From positions 1-37,665 of the forward strand of contig JAISDB010000148.1 in NCBI GenBank assembly GCA_031265155.1: a DNA stretch of 37,665 nucleotides, given 5' to 3'. The notes under the pieces were generated by a model. The model saw only the letters and a program-made list of their open reading frames with translations, was not told the origin of the DNA and searched no databases. The translations under genes were made by a program, and so were the position numbers. The DNA comes from Prevotellaceae bacterium (GTDB lineage Bacteria; Bacteroidota; Bacteroidia; Bacteroidales; UBA932). Below are positions 10,612 through 18,923 of the stretch, piece by piece. Within the stretch, counting starts at the first letter, position 1. Each line of letters opens with the position of its first letter.

Positions 10612-10986
10612 ATGGAAAATTTATTTTCAAAAACAACATCCGTAATTCGAAGGATGATAGAAAAGCGCATTTCAACAAATCCATTGTTGGTTGGAGATAT
10701 TTTGCCTTTACATGTTAAATGTTTGTCCAACAGCACAATATGGAACTGTCCTGAAAGTATGATTTTCAGTATTATTAATTCATATTTGCATAAGATTCGA
10801 TCGGGCATGTCTGAAAAAGATGCTGTTACGGAAATCGAAGAAGAAGAATTTGCAAATTATAACCTTCATCTGCCTGCAACTCTTGCAGGCTATGTGCAAT
10901 ATCGGCTGAATGAAGAATATCCGATATTTGCGTATCTGTACACCGACAGTTTAATCAACGATTTTTATTATATAATTTCCAATTAA
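10612..10986 (+). CDS. Hypothetical protein (124 aa)
   Basis: Complete ORF with plausible amino-acid composition, downstream of the palindrome/promoter; no recognised family. Confidence 0.55.
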   Translation: MENLFSKTTSVIRRMIEKRISTNPLLVGDILPLHVKCLSNSTIWNCPESMIFSIINSYLHKIRSGMSEKDAVTEIEEEEFANYNLHLPATLAGYVQYRLNEEYPIFAYLYTDSLINDFYYIISN

Positions 10987-11186
10987 ACAGCTGATATTTA
11001 GTTGCTTGTGAATACGAAGATGAGATTTAATATTTATCATGTATCAGGCAGCAGGTATTCGAATCCTGCATAAAACAGCAGATATTTCATTCGTAATAAA
11101 AACGCGAAAAATAAAGAAACCGCAAGATATTTATTGCTGTTAAACAATATTTTTGTTTACTTTTGCATAAAATTTTAAGATTGAAT

Positions 11187-11885
11187 ATGAAATTTGGTGT
11201 AGTAATATTTCCCGGATCAAATTGCGACCACGATATGATTTATGTAATGCGTAACATTCTTGGTCAGGAAGTTGTGCAGCTTTGGCATAAAGATGTTGAT
11301 TTGCAAAATGTTGACGGCATACTGTTGCCGGGCGGATTTTCGTACGGCGATTATCTGCGTTCGGGCGCGCTGGCAAGGTTTTCGCCTGTTATGAGCAAAA
11401 TAACGCAATTTGCAAACGACGGCGGATTTGTATTTGGCATTTGTAACGGCTTTCAGATTTTGTGCGAGGCAAATCTGCTGCCCGGAGCGCTGTTGCACAA
11501 CAATAATCAAAAATTCATTTGCCGCAATACTTTCATCCTTCCCGATGGGAAAAACGCCTGCCCGACATATTTTCTCGACAAAAATAAAGCATTGAAAATT
11601 CCCGTTGCACATGGAGAAGGTCGTTATTTTGCCGATGAACAAACGCTTGAAGAATTGAAAAATAACGAACAGATTATTTTCAGATATTGCAGCAAAGATG
11701 GAAATATTTCGGATGAATCAAATCCTAATGGCTCACTCGAAAATATTGCAGGCATTTGTAACAGCGCACGAAACGTTTACGGAATGATGCCTCATCCCGA
11801 ACGCGCTGCCGACAAAAATCTCGGCAATACCGATGGATTGCTGATTTTCGAATCCATGCTTGAAATGATGCAACAGCAAAAATGA
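11187..11885 (+). CDS. purQ: Phosphoribosylformylglycinamidine synthase subunit PurQ
   Basis: MKFGVVIFPGSNCDHDM...LPGGFSYGDYLRSGALARFSPVM...GICNGFQIL...MPHPERA (class I glutamine amidotransferase). TACTTTTG box upstream; start moved to 11187. Confidence 0.95.
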   Translation: MKFGVVIFPGSNCDHDMIYVMRNILGQEVVQLWHKDVDLQNVDGILLPGGFSYGDYLRSGALARFSPVMSKITQFANDGGFVFGICNGFQILCEANLLPGALLHNNNQKFICRNTFILPDGKNACPTYFLDKNKALKIPVAHGEGRYFADEQTLEELKNNEQIIFRYCSKDGNISDESNPNGSLENIAGICNSARNVYGMMPHPERAADKNLGNTDGLLIFESMLEMMQQQK

Positions 11886-11954
11886 ACAATAAAAACGGTA
11901 TATATGCCAAAAATGGCTGGCAATCCATAGCGTAAGTGTTGAAACTACATGTTC

Positions 11955-12932
11955 TTACGCTTTTCTTGTTGTTATATATTTTGTAAGCATTATCAACGAG
12001 TTTCGAGCTTCGCTTTGAGGAAATTCTTCGAGCAGGTTCAGCGCCTGATTGCAGAAGTATTTCATTTTTTGTTCGGCATAAGCAATTCCCTGATATTTTT
12101 GCGTAAATTCAATTATGTGGTCGATAAATTGCGGATTTTCGGCGCAGGCGCTTAATTTTTCGAGTATTTCTTTTTGTTTGCCGGCAGTTGAATTTTTAAG
12201 AGCATAAATGAGCGGCAATGTTAACTTGTGCTCACGCAAATCGTTTCCGTATGTTTTTCCTGTTTTATTTCCTTTGTCGAAATCCAGAATGTCATCTCTT
12301 ATTTGGAAAGCCAGCCCTATGTTTCGACCTGTTTCGGTCATTTTTTCTATCGTTTTGTCGTCGGCGCCAACCGATACGGCTCCGAAACGCGTGCATGCGC
12401 ATATCAGGCTTGCGGTTTTTTTGTAAATAATATCCAGATATTCTTCTTCGGTAGTATCAAGGGTTATTGATTTTTGTATTTGAAACAGTTCGCCTTCGCT
12501 GAGAAGTTTTACAATCTTGGTAGCCGTTGATATAATATCATATATTTTATTTTTTGTTATAATGTCAAGTGCTTTTGCAAGAAGAAAATCGCCGACAAGT
12601 ACGGCAATCTGCGGCGACCATTGCGACTGTATGGATGGTATTCCGCGCCGTATTTCTGCTCCATCGACAATATCATCATGAATAAGAGTTGCCGTGTGCA
12701 GTATTTCCATTGACTGTGCCGTGATATACGTTTTTTTGCATATTCTGCCGTTCATTTTTGCCGAAAGCAGAATGATTATCGGGCGCATCAGTTTTCCTTC
12801 ATAATTAAGCACATATTGGGTAATATCGTCGAATACAAAATTAAATGAAGAAAATTCTTCGCTGTAAAATTTTTTGAATTGGACAAGCTCATCGGCTATT
12901 GTCTTTTTTATATCTTCAAAAATTAAATCCAT
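11955..12932 (-). CDS. Polyprenyl synthetase family protein
   Basis: Both Asp-rich motifs: ATLIHDDIVDGAEIRRG and AFQIRDDILDFDKGNKTGKTYGNDL. Confidence 0.94.
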   Translation of the reverse strand: MDLIFEDIKKTIADELVQFKKFYSEEFSSFNFVFDDITQYVLNYEGKLMRPIIILLSAKMNGRICKKTYITAQSMEILHTATLIHDDIVDGAEIRRGIPSIQSQWSPQIAVLVGDFLLAKALDIITKNKIYDIISTATKIVKLLSEGELFQIQKSITLDTTEEEYLDIIYKKTASLICACTRFGAVSVGADDKTIEKMTETGRNIGLAFQIRDDILDFDKGNKTGKTYGNDLREHKLTLPLIYALKNSTAGKQKEILEKLSACAENPQFIDHIIEFTQKYQGIAYAEQKMKYFCNQALNLLEEFPQSEARNSLIMLTKYITTRKA

Positions 12933-12962
12933 GATTTTGACGTATTTAATGATGTTTTATGG

Positions 12963-13544
12963 TCAGACGACTGCAAATTTTATTGCATCGCTGCTCCACG
13001 GCGACGAATTGTTGACTGCATCAAGAATCTGTTCGGGCGTATCAACAAATTTCCATATATCCGCTGACTGCCTATTCATAAAATTTTCGTCAATCATTTT
13101 CGTCAACAAGTCTTTTAGATGATTATAAAACCCGTTTGTATTAAGAATGACTATTGGCTTTGTGAATTTGCCAAGCCGCTTAAGCGTTATTGCTTCCATT
13201 AATTCTTCGAGTGTTCCGCAGCCTCCGGCAAGAGCGATAATGGCATCTACATTGTCTATCATTTGTTTTTTACGTTCGCGCATGTCGTCAACAACAATCA
13301 GCTCGCTGAGTTCTTTGCTGTCCCACTCAACGGTTCGCATAAATTCCGGAATAATGCCGACTGCATAGCCGCCGTTTTTTACTGTCGTTTCGATTATTTT
13401 TCCCATTAGTCCGTGCGAGCCGCCTCCGCAAACAATCGCATATCCTGCCTTTACCAGTTCACAGGTAATTTGTTCGGCTGCATCAAAATGCGCCTTGTCA
13501 ATTTTATCGCTTGACGAACAAAATATACAAATCCGTTTAATCAT
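12963..13544 (-). CDS. LOG family protein (TIGR00730, cytokinin riboside phosphate phosphoribohydrolase-like)
   Basis: CGGGSHGLMGKI...ALAGGCGTLEELMEAIT (PGGxGTxxE-like motif). Confidence 0.93.
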   Translation of the reverse strand: MIKRICIFCSSSDKIDKAHFDAAEQITCELVKAGYAIVCGGGSHGLMGKIIETTVKNGGYAVGIIPEFMRTVEWDSKELSELIVVDDMRERKKQMIDNVDAIIALAGGCGTLEELMEAITLKRLGKFTKPIVILNTNGFYNHLKDLLTKMIDENFMNRQSADIWKFVDTPEQILDAVNNSSPWSSDAIKFAVV

Positions 13545-13593
13545 TTTTCAAAAAAGTTTGTGCAAAATTATAAAAAAAACAGAATTTGAGCTA

Positions 13594-13647
13594 TTTTATT
13601 TTCGCAGTTTCAAGCAGCAAATGCAAGTTTTTTTATTTTCGCAGTTT
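13594..13647. repeat. Short direct repeat (2 x 17 bp)
   Basis: TTTTATTTTCGCAGTTT at 13594-13610 and 13631-13647. Confidence 0.8.
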
Positions 13648-13752
13648 GCTGATAAATGCATGTTTTTGAAAATATTTCTACAGTTTGGTCATATTTCAAT
13701 ATAATTTTATATTTTTGTAGTATTATTATATTAATAGTATTTAGTGTTAATT

Positions 13753-14943
13753 ATGAAAAAACTTCTTTTATCTTTATCTTTGACGGCAGCAATCTTATGC
13801 AGCTGTTCAAAAACATCCGACAGCGACAGCGCCTTACGGGAAATTGCGGACAGCGTTCGCCAAAAATTTGTTCCCGACCGCCGGGTTAACGTTTTTGATG
13901 TAAATTTTAAACATGCGGATGGTAAAATCCTGCTGAAAGGCGCAACAACAGTAGCCGAAGCAAAATCAGAACTGTTAAATTCGCTTCAAGCAGTAAATAA
14001 AAATATTATCGACAGCATGATTATTCTTCCCGACGAAAAGCTGGGAGACGAAATTTATGGAGTGGTAACTCTTTCGGTGGCAAGCATGCGCACTTCGGGA
14101 GATTATTCGGCAGAAATGGCAACCCAGGCATTGCTTGGAATGCCCGTGAAAATTCTGCAAAGCGGCGGCTGGCTGCGCGTACAGACTCCCGAAGGATACA
14201 TAAGCTATACATCGGCAGGAAATATTAAAAGAATGAACAGGCAGGAATTTGACGAATGGATTTCATCGCCTAAAATCATTTTTACCGAAATTTATGGTTT
14301 TGCATTTGCAGAGCCTAATTCGGGCAAAGTGATTTCCGACATGGTTGCAGGAAACATGCTTAAACTTGAAGGTGAAACCGGACAGTATTATAAAGCTTCA
14401 TATCCAAACGGCAAAATTGCCTATGTTGACAAAAAGCAGTCAAAAAAATTCGATGAATGGTATTCATCCATAAGTCTTACGGGAGATAATATCGCCGATT
14501 ACGGAAAGCGATTTATGGGAATACCGTACCTTTGGGGAGGCACGTCGTCAAAAGCGATGGACTGCAGTGGCTTTGTAAAAACCGTTTTTTTCATGCATGG
14601 AATAATTCTTCAACGCGACGCATCGCAACAGTGCTACACGGGTCAGCCTGTTGATATCGACAACGATTTTAACAGTCTTGCTCCGGGTGATTTGCTGTTT
14701 TTCGGCAGCAAGGCTCAGGACGGGAAAAAGGAACGTATAGGTCATGTTGCAATTTACATGGGCAACAAACAGTTTATACACGAAGCCACACAGGTTAAAA
14801 TAAGCAGTTTTGACCCGTCCGATCCGAATTACGACAAGTACAATGCAAACCGGCTTGTACGCGCTTCGCGCATTATCGGCAATATTGACACAAAAGGAAT
14901 AACAACGATACAAAGCAACGGGTTTTATCAACAGCAAAAATAA
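13753..14943 (+). CDS. SH3-domain / NlpC-P60 (C40) peptidase, YkfC-like
   Basis: Lipoprotein signal (AAILCSCSK), then GIPYLWGGTSSKAMDCSGFVKTVF, GDLLFFG, GHVAIYMG catalytic motifs; start moved to the ATG at 13753. Confidence 0.92.
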   Translation: MKKLLLSLSLTAAILCSCSKTSDSDSALREIADSVRQKFVPDRRVNVFDVNFKHADGKILLKGATTVAEAKSELLNSLQAVNKNIIDSMIILPDEKLGDEIYGVVTLSVASMRTSGDYSAEMATQALLGMPVKILQSGGWLRVQTPEGYISYTSAGNIKRMNRQEFDEWISSPKIIFTEIYGFAFAEPNSGKVISDMVAGNMLKLEGETGQYYKASYPNGKIAYVDKKQSKKFDEWYSSISLTGDNIADYGKRFMGIPYLWGGTSSKAMDCSGFVKTVFFMHGIILQRDASQQCYTGQPVDIDNDFNSLAPGDLLFFGSKAQDGKKERIGHVAIYMGNKQFIHEATQVKISSFDPSDPNYDKYNANRLVRASRIIGNIDTKGITTIQSNGFYQQQK

Positions 14944-14980
14944 AAATTAATAATATTCACAATTATAACATAATATCACT

Positions 14981-16138
14981 ATGGAACAAAGCAGAAGAAA
15001 TTTTTTGAAAACTGCCGCGCTGGCAACAGCAGGCACAGGTTTACTTTTAAACGGAACAGGCGCAAAATTGTTTGCAAGCCCCAAGCCGCGCAGACCGCTG
15101 CCCGGCTCGGCAAAAATGAAATTTACATTTCGTCCTGTCGATTTGCAGCTGAAATACACATTCACTGTTGCAACATTCTCACGCACAATGACGCCAAGCG
15201 TACAGGCAGAAATAGAATACGACGGCGTAACTGGCTATGGCGAAGCGGCAATGCCGCAATATCTCGGCGAGTCGTCGGAATCGGTTATGGCATTCCTGAA
15301 AAGAGTAAATTTGGAACAGTTCCGAAGCCCTTTCGAAATGGATGATATTTTGAATTATGTCGATAGCATTACGGAAAACAATACAGCCGCAAAAGCGTTG
15401 GTTGATATTGCACTGCACGATTTGGTCGGAAAACTTATGGGACAGCCATGGTATAAAATATGGGGATTGAATATTGATAAAATTCCTCATACAACCTACA
15501 CCATAGGAATTGATGAGCCTGAGACGGTTCGCAAGAAAACACGCGAATATGTAAACGATTTCAAAATTCTGAAGGTAAAGCTCGGCGGCTCAAACGACAG
15601 GGAAATGATTAACACGATTCGCGAAGTTACCGACCTGCCTCTTGCCATAGATGCAAATCAGGGATGGAAAGACAAGCATTATGCGCTTGATATGATTCAC
15701 TGGCTCAAGGAAAAGGGAATTGTACTGATTGAACAGCCCATGTCGAAGAAAAAGCTCGACGACATTGCATGGATTACGCAAAACAGCCCGCTTCCCGTTT
15801 TTGCCGACGAATCTCTTCAGCGCCTGAGCGACATAATGAAACTTAAAGATGCATTCAACGGAATAAACATAAAACTGATGAAATGCACAGGAATGCGCGA
15901 AGCATGGAAAATGATTAACATGGCGCGTGCGCTCGACCTGAAAATCATGATAGGATGCATGACCGAAACATCATGCGCAATATCGGCGGCTGCGCAGTTA
16001 TCGCCGGCAGTTGACTTTTGCGACCTCGACGGAAATTTGCTGATTGCTCCCACTGCCGATCTGTACAAAGGCGCAACACTGCAAAACGGCAAAATGATGC
16101 CTACCGATTTGCCCGGAATAGGAATTGTAAAAAAATAA
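14981..16138 (+). CDS. Dipeptide (L-Ala-D/L-Glu) epimerase, enolase superfamily, with Tat signal
   Basis: SRRNFLKTAALATAG twin-arginine signal; KLGG..DREMI, DANQGW, IEQPM, ADES, CMTETSCAISAAAQL of the muconate-lactonizing/epimerase subgroup. Confidence 0.9.
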   Translation: MEQSRRNFLKTAALATAGTGLLLNGTGAKLFASPKPRRPLPGSAKMKFTFRPVDLQLKYTFTVATFSRTMTPSVQAEIEYDGVTGYGEAAMPQYLGESSESVMAFLKRVNLEQFRSPFEMDDILNYVDSITENNTAAKALVDIALHDLVGKLMGQPWYKIWGLNIDKIPHTTYTIGIDEPETVRKKTREYVNDFKILKVKLGGSNDREMINTIREVTDLPLAIDANQGWKDKHYALDMIHWLKEKGIVLIEQPMSKKKLDDIAWITQNSPLPVFADESLQRLSDIMKLKDAFNGINIKLMKCTGMREAWKMINMARALDLKIMIGCMTETSCAISAAAQLSPAVDFCDLDGNLLIAPTADLYKGATLQNGKMMPTDLPGIGIVKK

Positions 16139-16189
16139 ATAAATATAGCAGAATGTAAAGATTGAGTTCAAAACTTAAAGTATAGAGTC

Positions 16190-16483
16190 GTGTGGACATT
16201 TTTCCGAATAATCTTTGCAATTTGGCTGATAACTAAGGTATACAGAGGGATAAGCAAAATTCAAAACGCAAAATTGCGCAATGTACTGATGACAATCTTC
16301 ACAGGACTGGTTATTGCAGGATTGATTATTGTTATCTATCCCGATTATATTCGAACAAATTCAATGATAAGCTATCCTGTTGAAGATAAGGCATATTCAG
16401 ACACCATAGAATATTCTCCATACGCGGTATACCTAAATATATTCTTACAAGAATTGATTATGAAAAAGGGAATCAGAGCATAA
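16190..16483 (+). CDS. Small putative membrane protein
   Basis: 97 aa, GTG start, two hydrophobic segments (FFRIIFAIWLITKVY; NVLMTIFTGLVIAGLIIVIYP); no recognised family. Confidence 0.4.
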   Translation: MWTFFRIIFAIWLITKVYRGISKIQNAKLRNVLMTIFTGLVIAGLIIVIYPDYIRTNSMISYPVEDKAYSDTIEYSPYAVYLNIFLQELIMKKGIRA

Positions 16484-16718
16484 AAGAATGGGAAAAGAGA
16501 TAGAACTTAGAATGTAGAAACCGCCGGAAATTCAGCCGTTTGAAGAATGGAAGCCGGAACAGAACAAGAATAAAGAAGATAGTATAACAAATGAAAACTG
16601 ATAATATGGGATGTTGTAAAAAGCGTTTCTATTAGTAGGTAAAAAGATTTAGCAATGATTATTCGTGGTAAATGTAAAAATATATAATAAAATGTAATTA
16701 TACAATTTCTAATTGTTA

Positions 16719-16758
16719 ACCTGACAGGCTTCAAAAACCTGTCAGGTCTTGTTTTTTT
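16719..16758 (+). terminator. Hairpin plus T-run
   Basis: ACCTGACAGG (16719-16728) / CCTGTCAGGT (16738-16747), 10-bp perfect stem, followed by TCTTGTTTTTTT. Confidence 0.7.
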
Positions 16759-16765
16759 ATTGACC

Positions 16766-16826
16766 ATTTTCATTTATATTTATTGGTTAACAAATGATTT
16801 GTTCCATTTTTAAGGAGCAACTGATT
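16766..16826 (+). repeat. Conserved leader, copy A
   Basis: ATTTTCATTTATATTTATTGGTTAACAAATGATTTGTTCCATTTTTAAGGAGCAACTGATT; about 48 of the first 60 positions identical without gaps to 27752-27812. Confidence 0.8.
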
Positions 16827-16888
16827 AATGATAAACGAAGGATAGCCGGCTCGCGACAGAACTAAATACATGCTCAGAGCATCAAATT

Positions 16889-17119
16889 CCTCGTTCCGAG
16901 TGAAGACGTTCTCGCTTTTACTGACAAATTCCTCGTTCCGAGTGAAGACGTTCTCGCTTTTACTGACAAATTCCTCGCTCCGAGTGAAGACGTTCTCGCT
17001 TTTACTGACAAATTCCTCGCTCCGAGTGAAGACGTTCTCGCTTTTACTGACAAATTCCTCGCTCCGAGCGAGAACATCCTCGCTTTTACTGACAAAAGCC
17101 TCGCTAAAAGCGACAAAAT
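16889..17119 (+). repeat. Tandem array A: 42-bp period built from 21-bp sub-units (about 11 sub-units)
   Basis: TCCTCGTTCCGAGTGAAGACG / TTCTCGCTTTTACTGACAAAT alternating, with diverged last units TCCTCGCTCCGAGCGAGAACA, TCCTCGCTTTTACTGACAAAA, GCCTCGCTAAAAGCGACAAAA. No spacers. Confidence 0.95.
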
Positions 17120-17185
17120 GGCAGCACAGTACGAGTATCCGCTGCATGAAATCTGCATTATCAGTTTTGCAATTGATATTTTGAT

Positions 17186-17193
17186 TATCTTTG
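17186..17193 (+). promoter_or_regulatory. Bacteroidetes -7 box (TAnnTTTG)
   Basis: TATCTTTG 20 bp upstream of the ATG at 17213. Confidence 0.55.
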
Positions 17194-17212
17194 CTGTTAA
17201 AATTTACAAAAC

Positions 17213-18694
17213 ATGACACAAAACATTCTAAAAACAGCGATGATTGCCGCAGCGGCAATTTTTATCGCAGGTGCGGCAAGCGCACAGCGCCACCCTGCCG
17301 AACCTGAAATGGTATTTGTAGAAGGCGGCACGTTTACAATGGGCTGCACCGCCGAGCAGGGAAGCATCTGCAAAGATAATGAAAAGCCGGCGCACAGCGT
17401 AACGGTAAACAGTTTTTATATCGGCAAATATGAAATAACGCAGGCGCAGTGGGAAAGTCTCATGGACAGCAATCCATGCTTTGTGCAGGGCGCCAGTCTT
17501 CCTATGGGACATTTAACATGGGATTCCGCTCAGGAGTTTATCTCGCGCCTGAACAAAGCTACGGGTAAAAACTATCGCCTGCCCACCGAAGCCGAATGGG
17601 AATATGCAGCGCGCGGCGGCAGTCGCAGCAAGGGATACAGATACAGCGGCAGCAACAACCTTGACGAAGTGGCATGGTATTACAATAATTCTTCCGACAA
17701 GTACTCCCAAAAGCCTCACAGTGTCGGCACCAAAAAGCCCAACGAACTCGGCATTTACGACATGAGCGGCAACGTCAGCGAATTTTGTTATGACTGGTAT
17801 GGCGGCTACTCCGCCTCGCCTCAGCAAAACCCTACTGGACCCGGCGATGGTCGCGAATGTGTGTTTCGCGGCGGTGGCAACATGTCGGATGCAGAATACT
17901 GTCGCATTTCTTTCCGTAGCGGAGAGATACCAACCGAGTGGAATAGCAATTTCGGTTTCCGCGTGGCGCTGGATGGAGCAGTGACAACGATAGGCGCAGA
18001 TACGGCAACCGTAAAACGCTATCACTTTGCACCGAAGATGGTATTTGTGGAAGGCGGCACGTTCACTATGGGCTGCACCGCCGAACAGGGAAACAGCTGC
18101 GACAGCGACGAAAAGCCCGCGCATAAGGTAAAGGTTGGCAGTTTCTACATCAGTCAATATGAGATAACGCAGGAGCAGTGGTACAGCGTACTGGCATACC
18201 GCAATCGAAGCCAGTTTGCAGGGAAAAACCGTCCTGTCGAAATGGTAACATGGAATGACGTTCAGGAATATATTGCGCGTCTGAACGAATACACAGGCAG
18301 GAACTACCGCCTGCCAACCGAAGCGGAGTGGGAATATGCGGCTCGCGGCGGCAATCGCAGCAAGGGCTACAGGTACAGCGGCAGCAACAACCTTGACGAA
18401 GTGGCATGGCATGAAGGCAATTCGGAAAGGCAAACCCACGATGTGGGAACGAAAAAGCCAAATGAACTCGGCATTTACGACATGAGCGGCAACGTAGGCG
18501 AATGGTGCATGGATTTTTATGGCAAGTATGATGCCTCGTCGAAGCTTCGCCTGAGTCCTTATGGATACGTGGTTCGCGGCGGATACTGGAAGTACGATAT
18601 GGATAACTGCCGTGTTTCGCGCCGTTATCAGCAAGACTCCAATTACATTAGCAGTGCTATAGGCTTCCGCCTTGTATTGCCGGTAGAAGAATAG
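17213..18694 (+). CDS. Secreted protein with two tandem SUMF1/FGE-sulfatase domains
   Basis: Signal peptide; two copies of MVFVEGGTFTMGCTAEQG...NYRLPTEAEWEYAARGG.RSKGYRYSGSNNLDEVAW...KKPNELGIYDMSGNV.E...RGG...CR.S.R...GFR. Confidence 0.93.
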   Translation: MTQNILKTAMIAAAAIFIAGAASAQRHPAEPEMVFVEGGTFTMGCTAEQGSICKDNEKPAHSVTVNSFYIGKYEITQAQWESLMDSNPCFVQGASLPMGHLTWDSAQEFISRLNKATGKNYRLPTEAEWEYAARGGSRSKGYRYSGSNNLDEVAWYYNNSSDKYSQKPHSVGTKKPNELGIYDMSGNVSEFCYDWYGGYSASPQQNPTGPGDGRECVFRGGGNMSDAEYCRISFRSGEIPTEWNSNFGFRVALDGAVTTIGADTATVKRYHFAPKMVFVEGGTFTMGCTAEQGNSCDSDEKPAHKVKVGSFYISQYEITQEQWYSVLAYRNRSQFAGKNRPVEMVTWNDVQEYIARLNEYTGRNYRLPTEAEWEYAARGGNRSKGYRYSGSNNLDEVAWHEGNSERQTHDVGTKKPNELGIYDMSGNVGEWCMDFYGKYDASSKLRLSPYGYVVRGGYWKYDMDNCRVSRRYQQDSNYISSAIGFRLVLPVEE

Positions 18695-18740
18695 AGAGCG
18701 GAAAATAATGTAGCCGGTTTTTTTATTAACAAGTTGCATT

Positions 18741-18781
18741 AACACAAATACTGTGGATTACGAATCCACAGTATTTGTGTT
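18741..18781. terminator. 19-bp perfect-stem hairpin, likely terminator
   Basis: AACACAAATACTGTGGATT-ACG-AATCCACAGTATTTGTGTT. Confidence 0.75.
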
Positions 18782-18923
18782 TTATTTTATATGCTGTTTT
18801 AAATTCTTTACATTAATGCAGGCAGTTTCAATTTTATGGACATTGTAAGCATTGTTACATAATATAAACAATACTTGCAAAACTACGCTTATTTTTCGAC
18901 ACTTTTTGAAAAAGCAACATTTT

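Noticed and set aside
16889-17119. Array A as a CRISPR array
   Set aside because: Units abut directly with no unique spacers, and no cas genes are in the window.
16770-17258. Antisense 162-aa ORF with FVSKSENVFTRSEE repeats as a real protein
   Set aside because: A 42-bp repeat keeps several frames open automatically; this ORF runs antisense into the FGE gene's 5' end and promoter, and unit divergence is less conservative than in the + frame.
17513-18745. 410-aa antisense ORF opposite the FGE gene
   Set aside because: Shadow ORF caused by codon bias of the duplicated sense gene; no recognisable domains, and the sense frame is clearly SUMF1/FGE.
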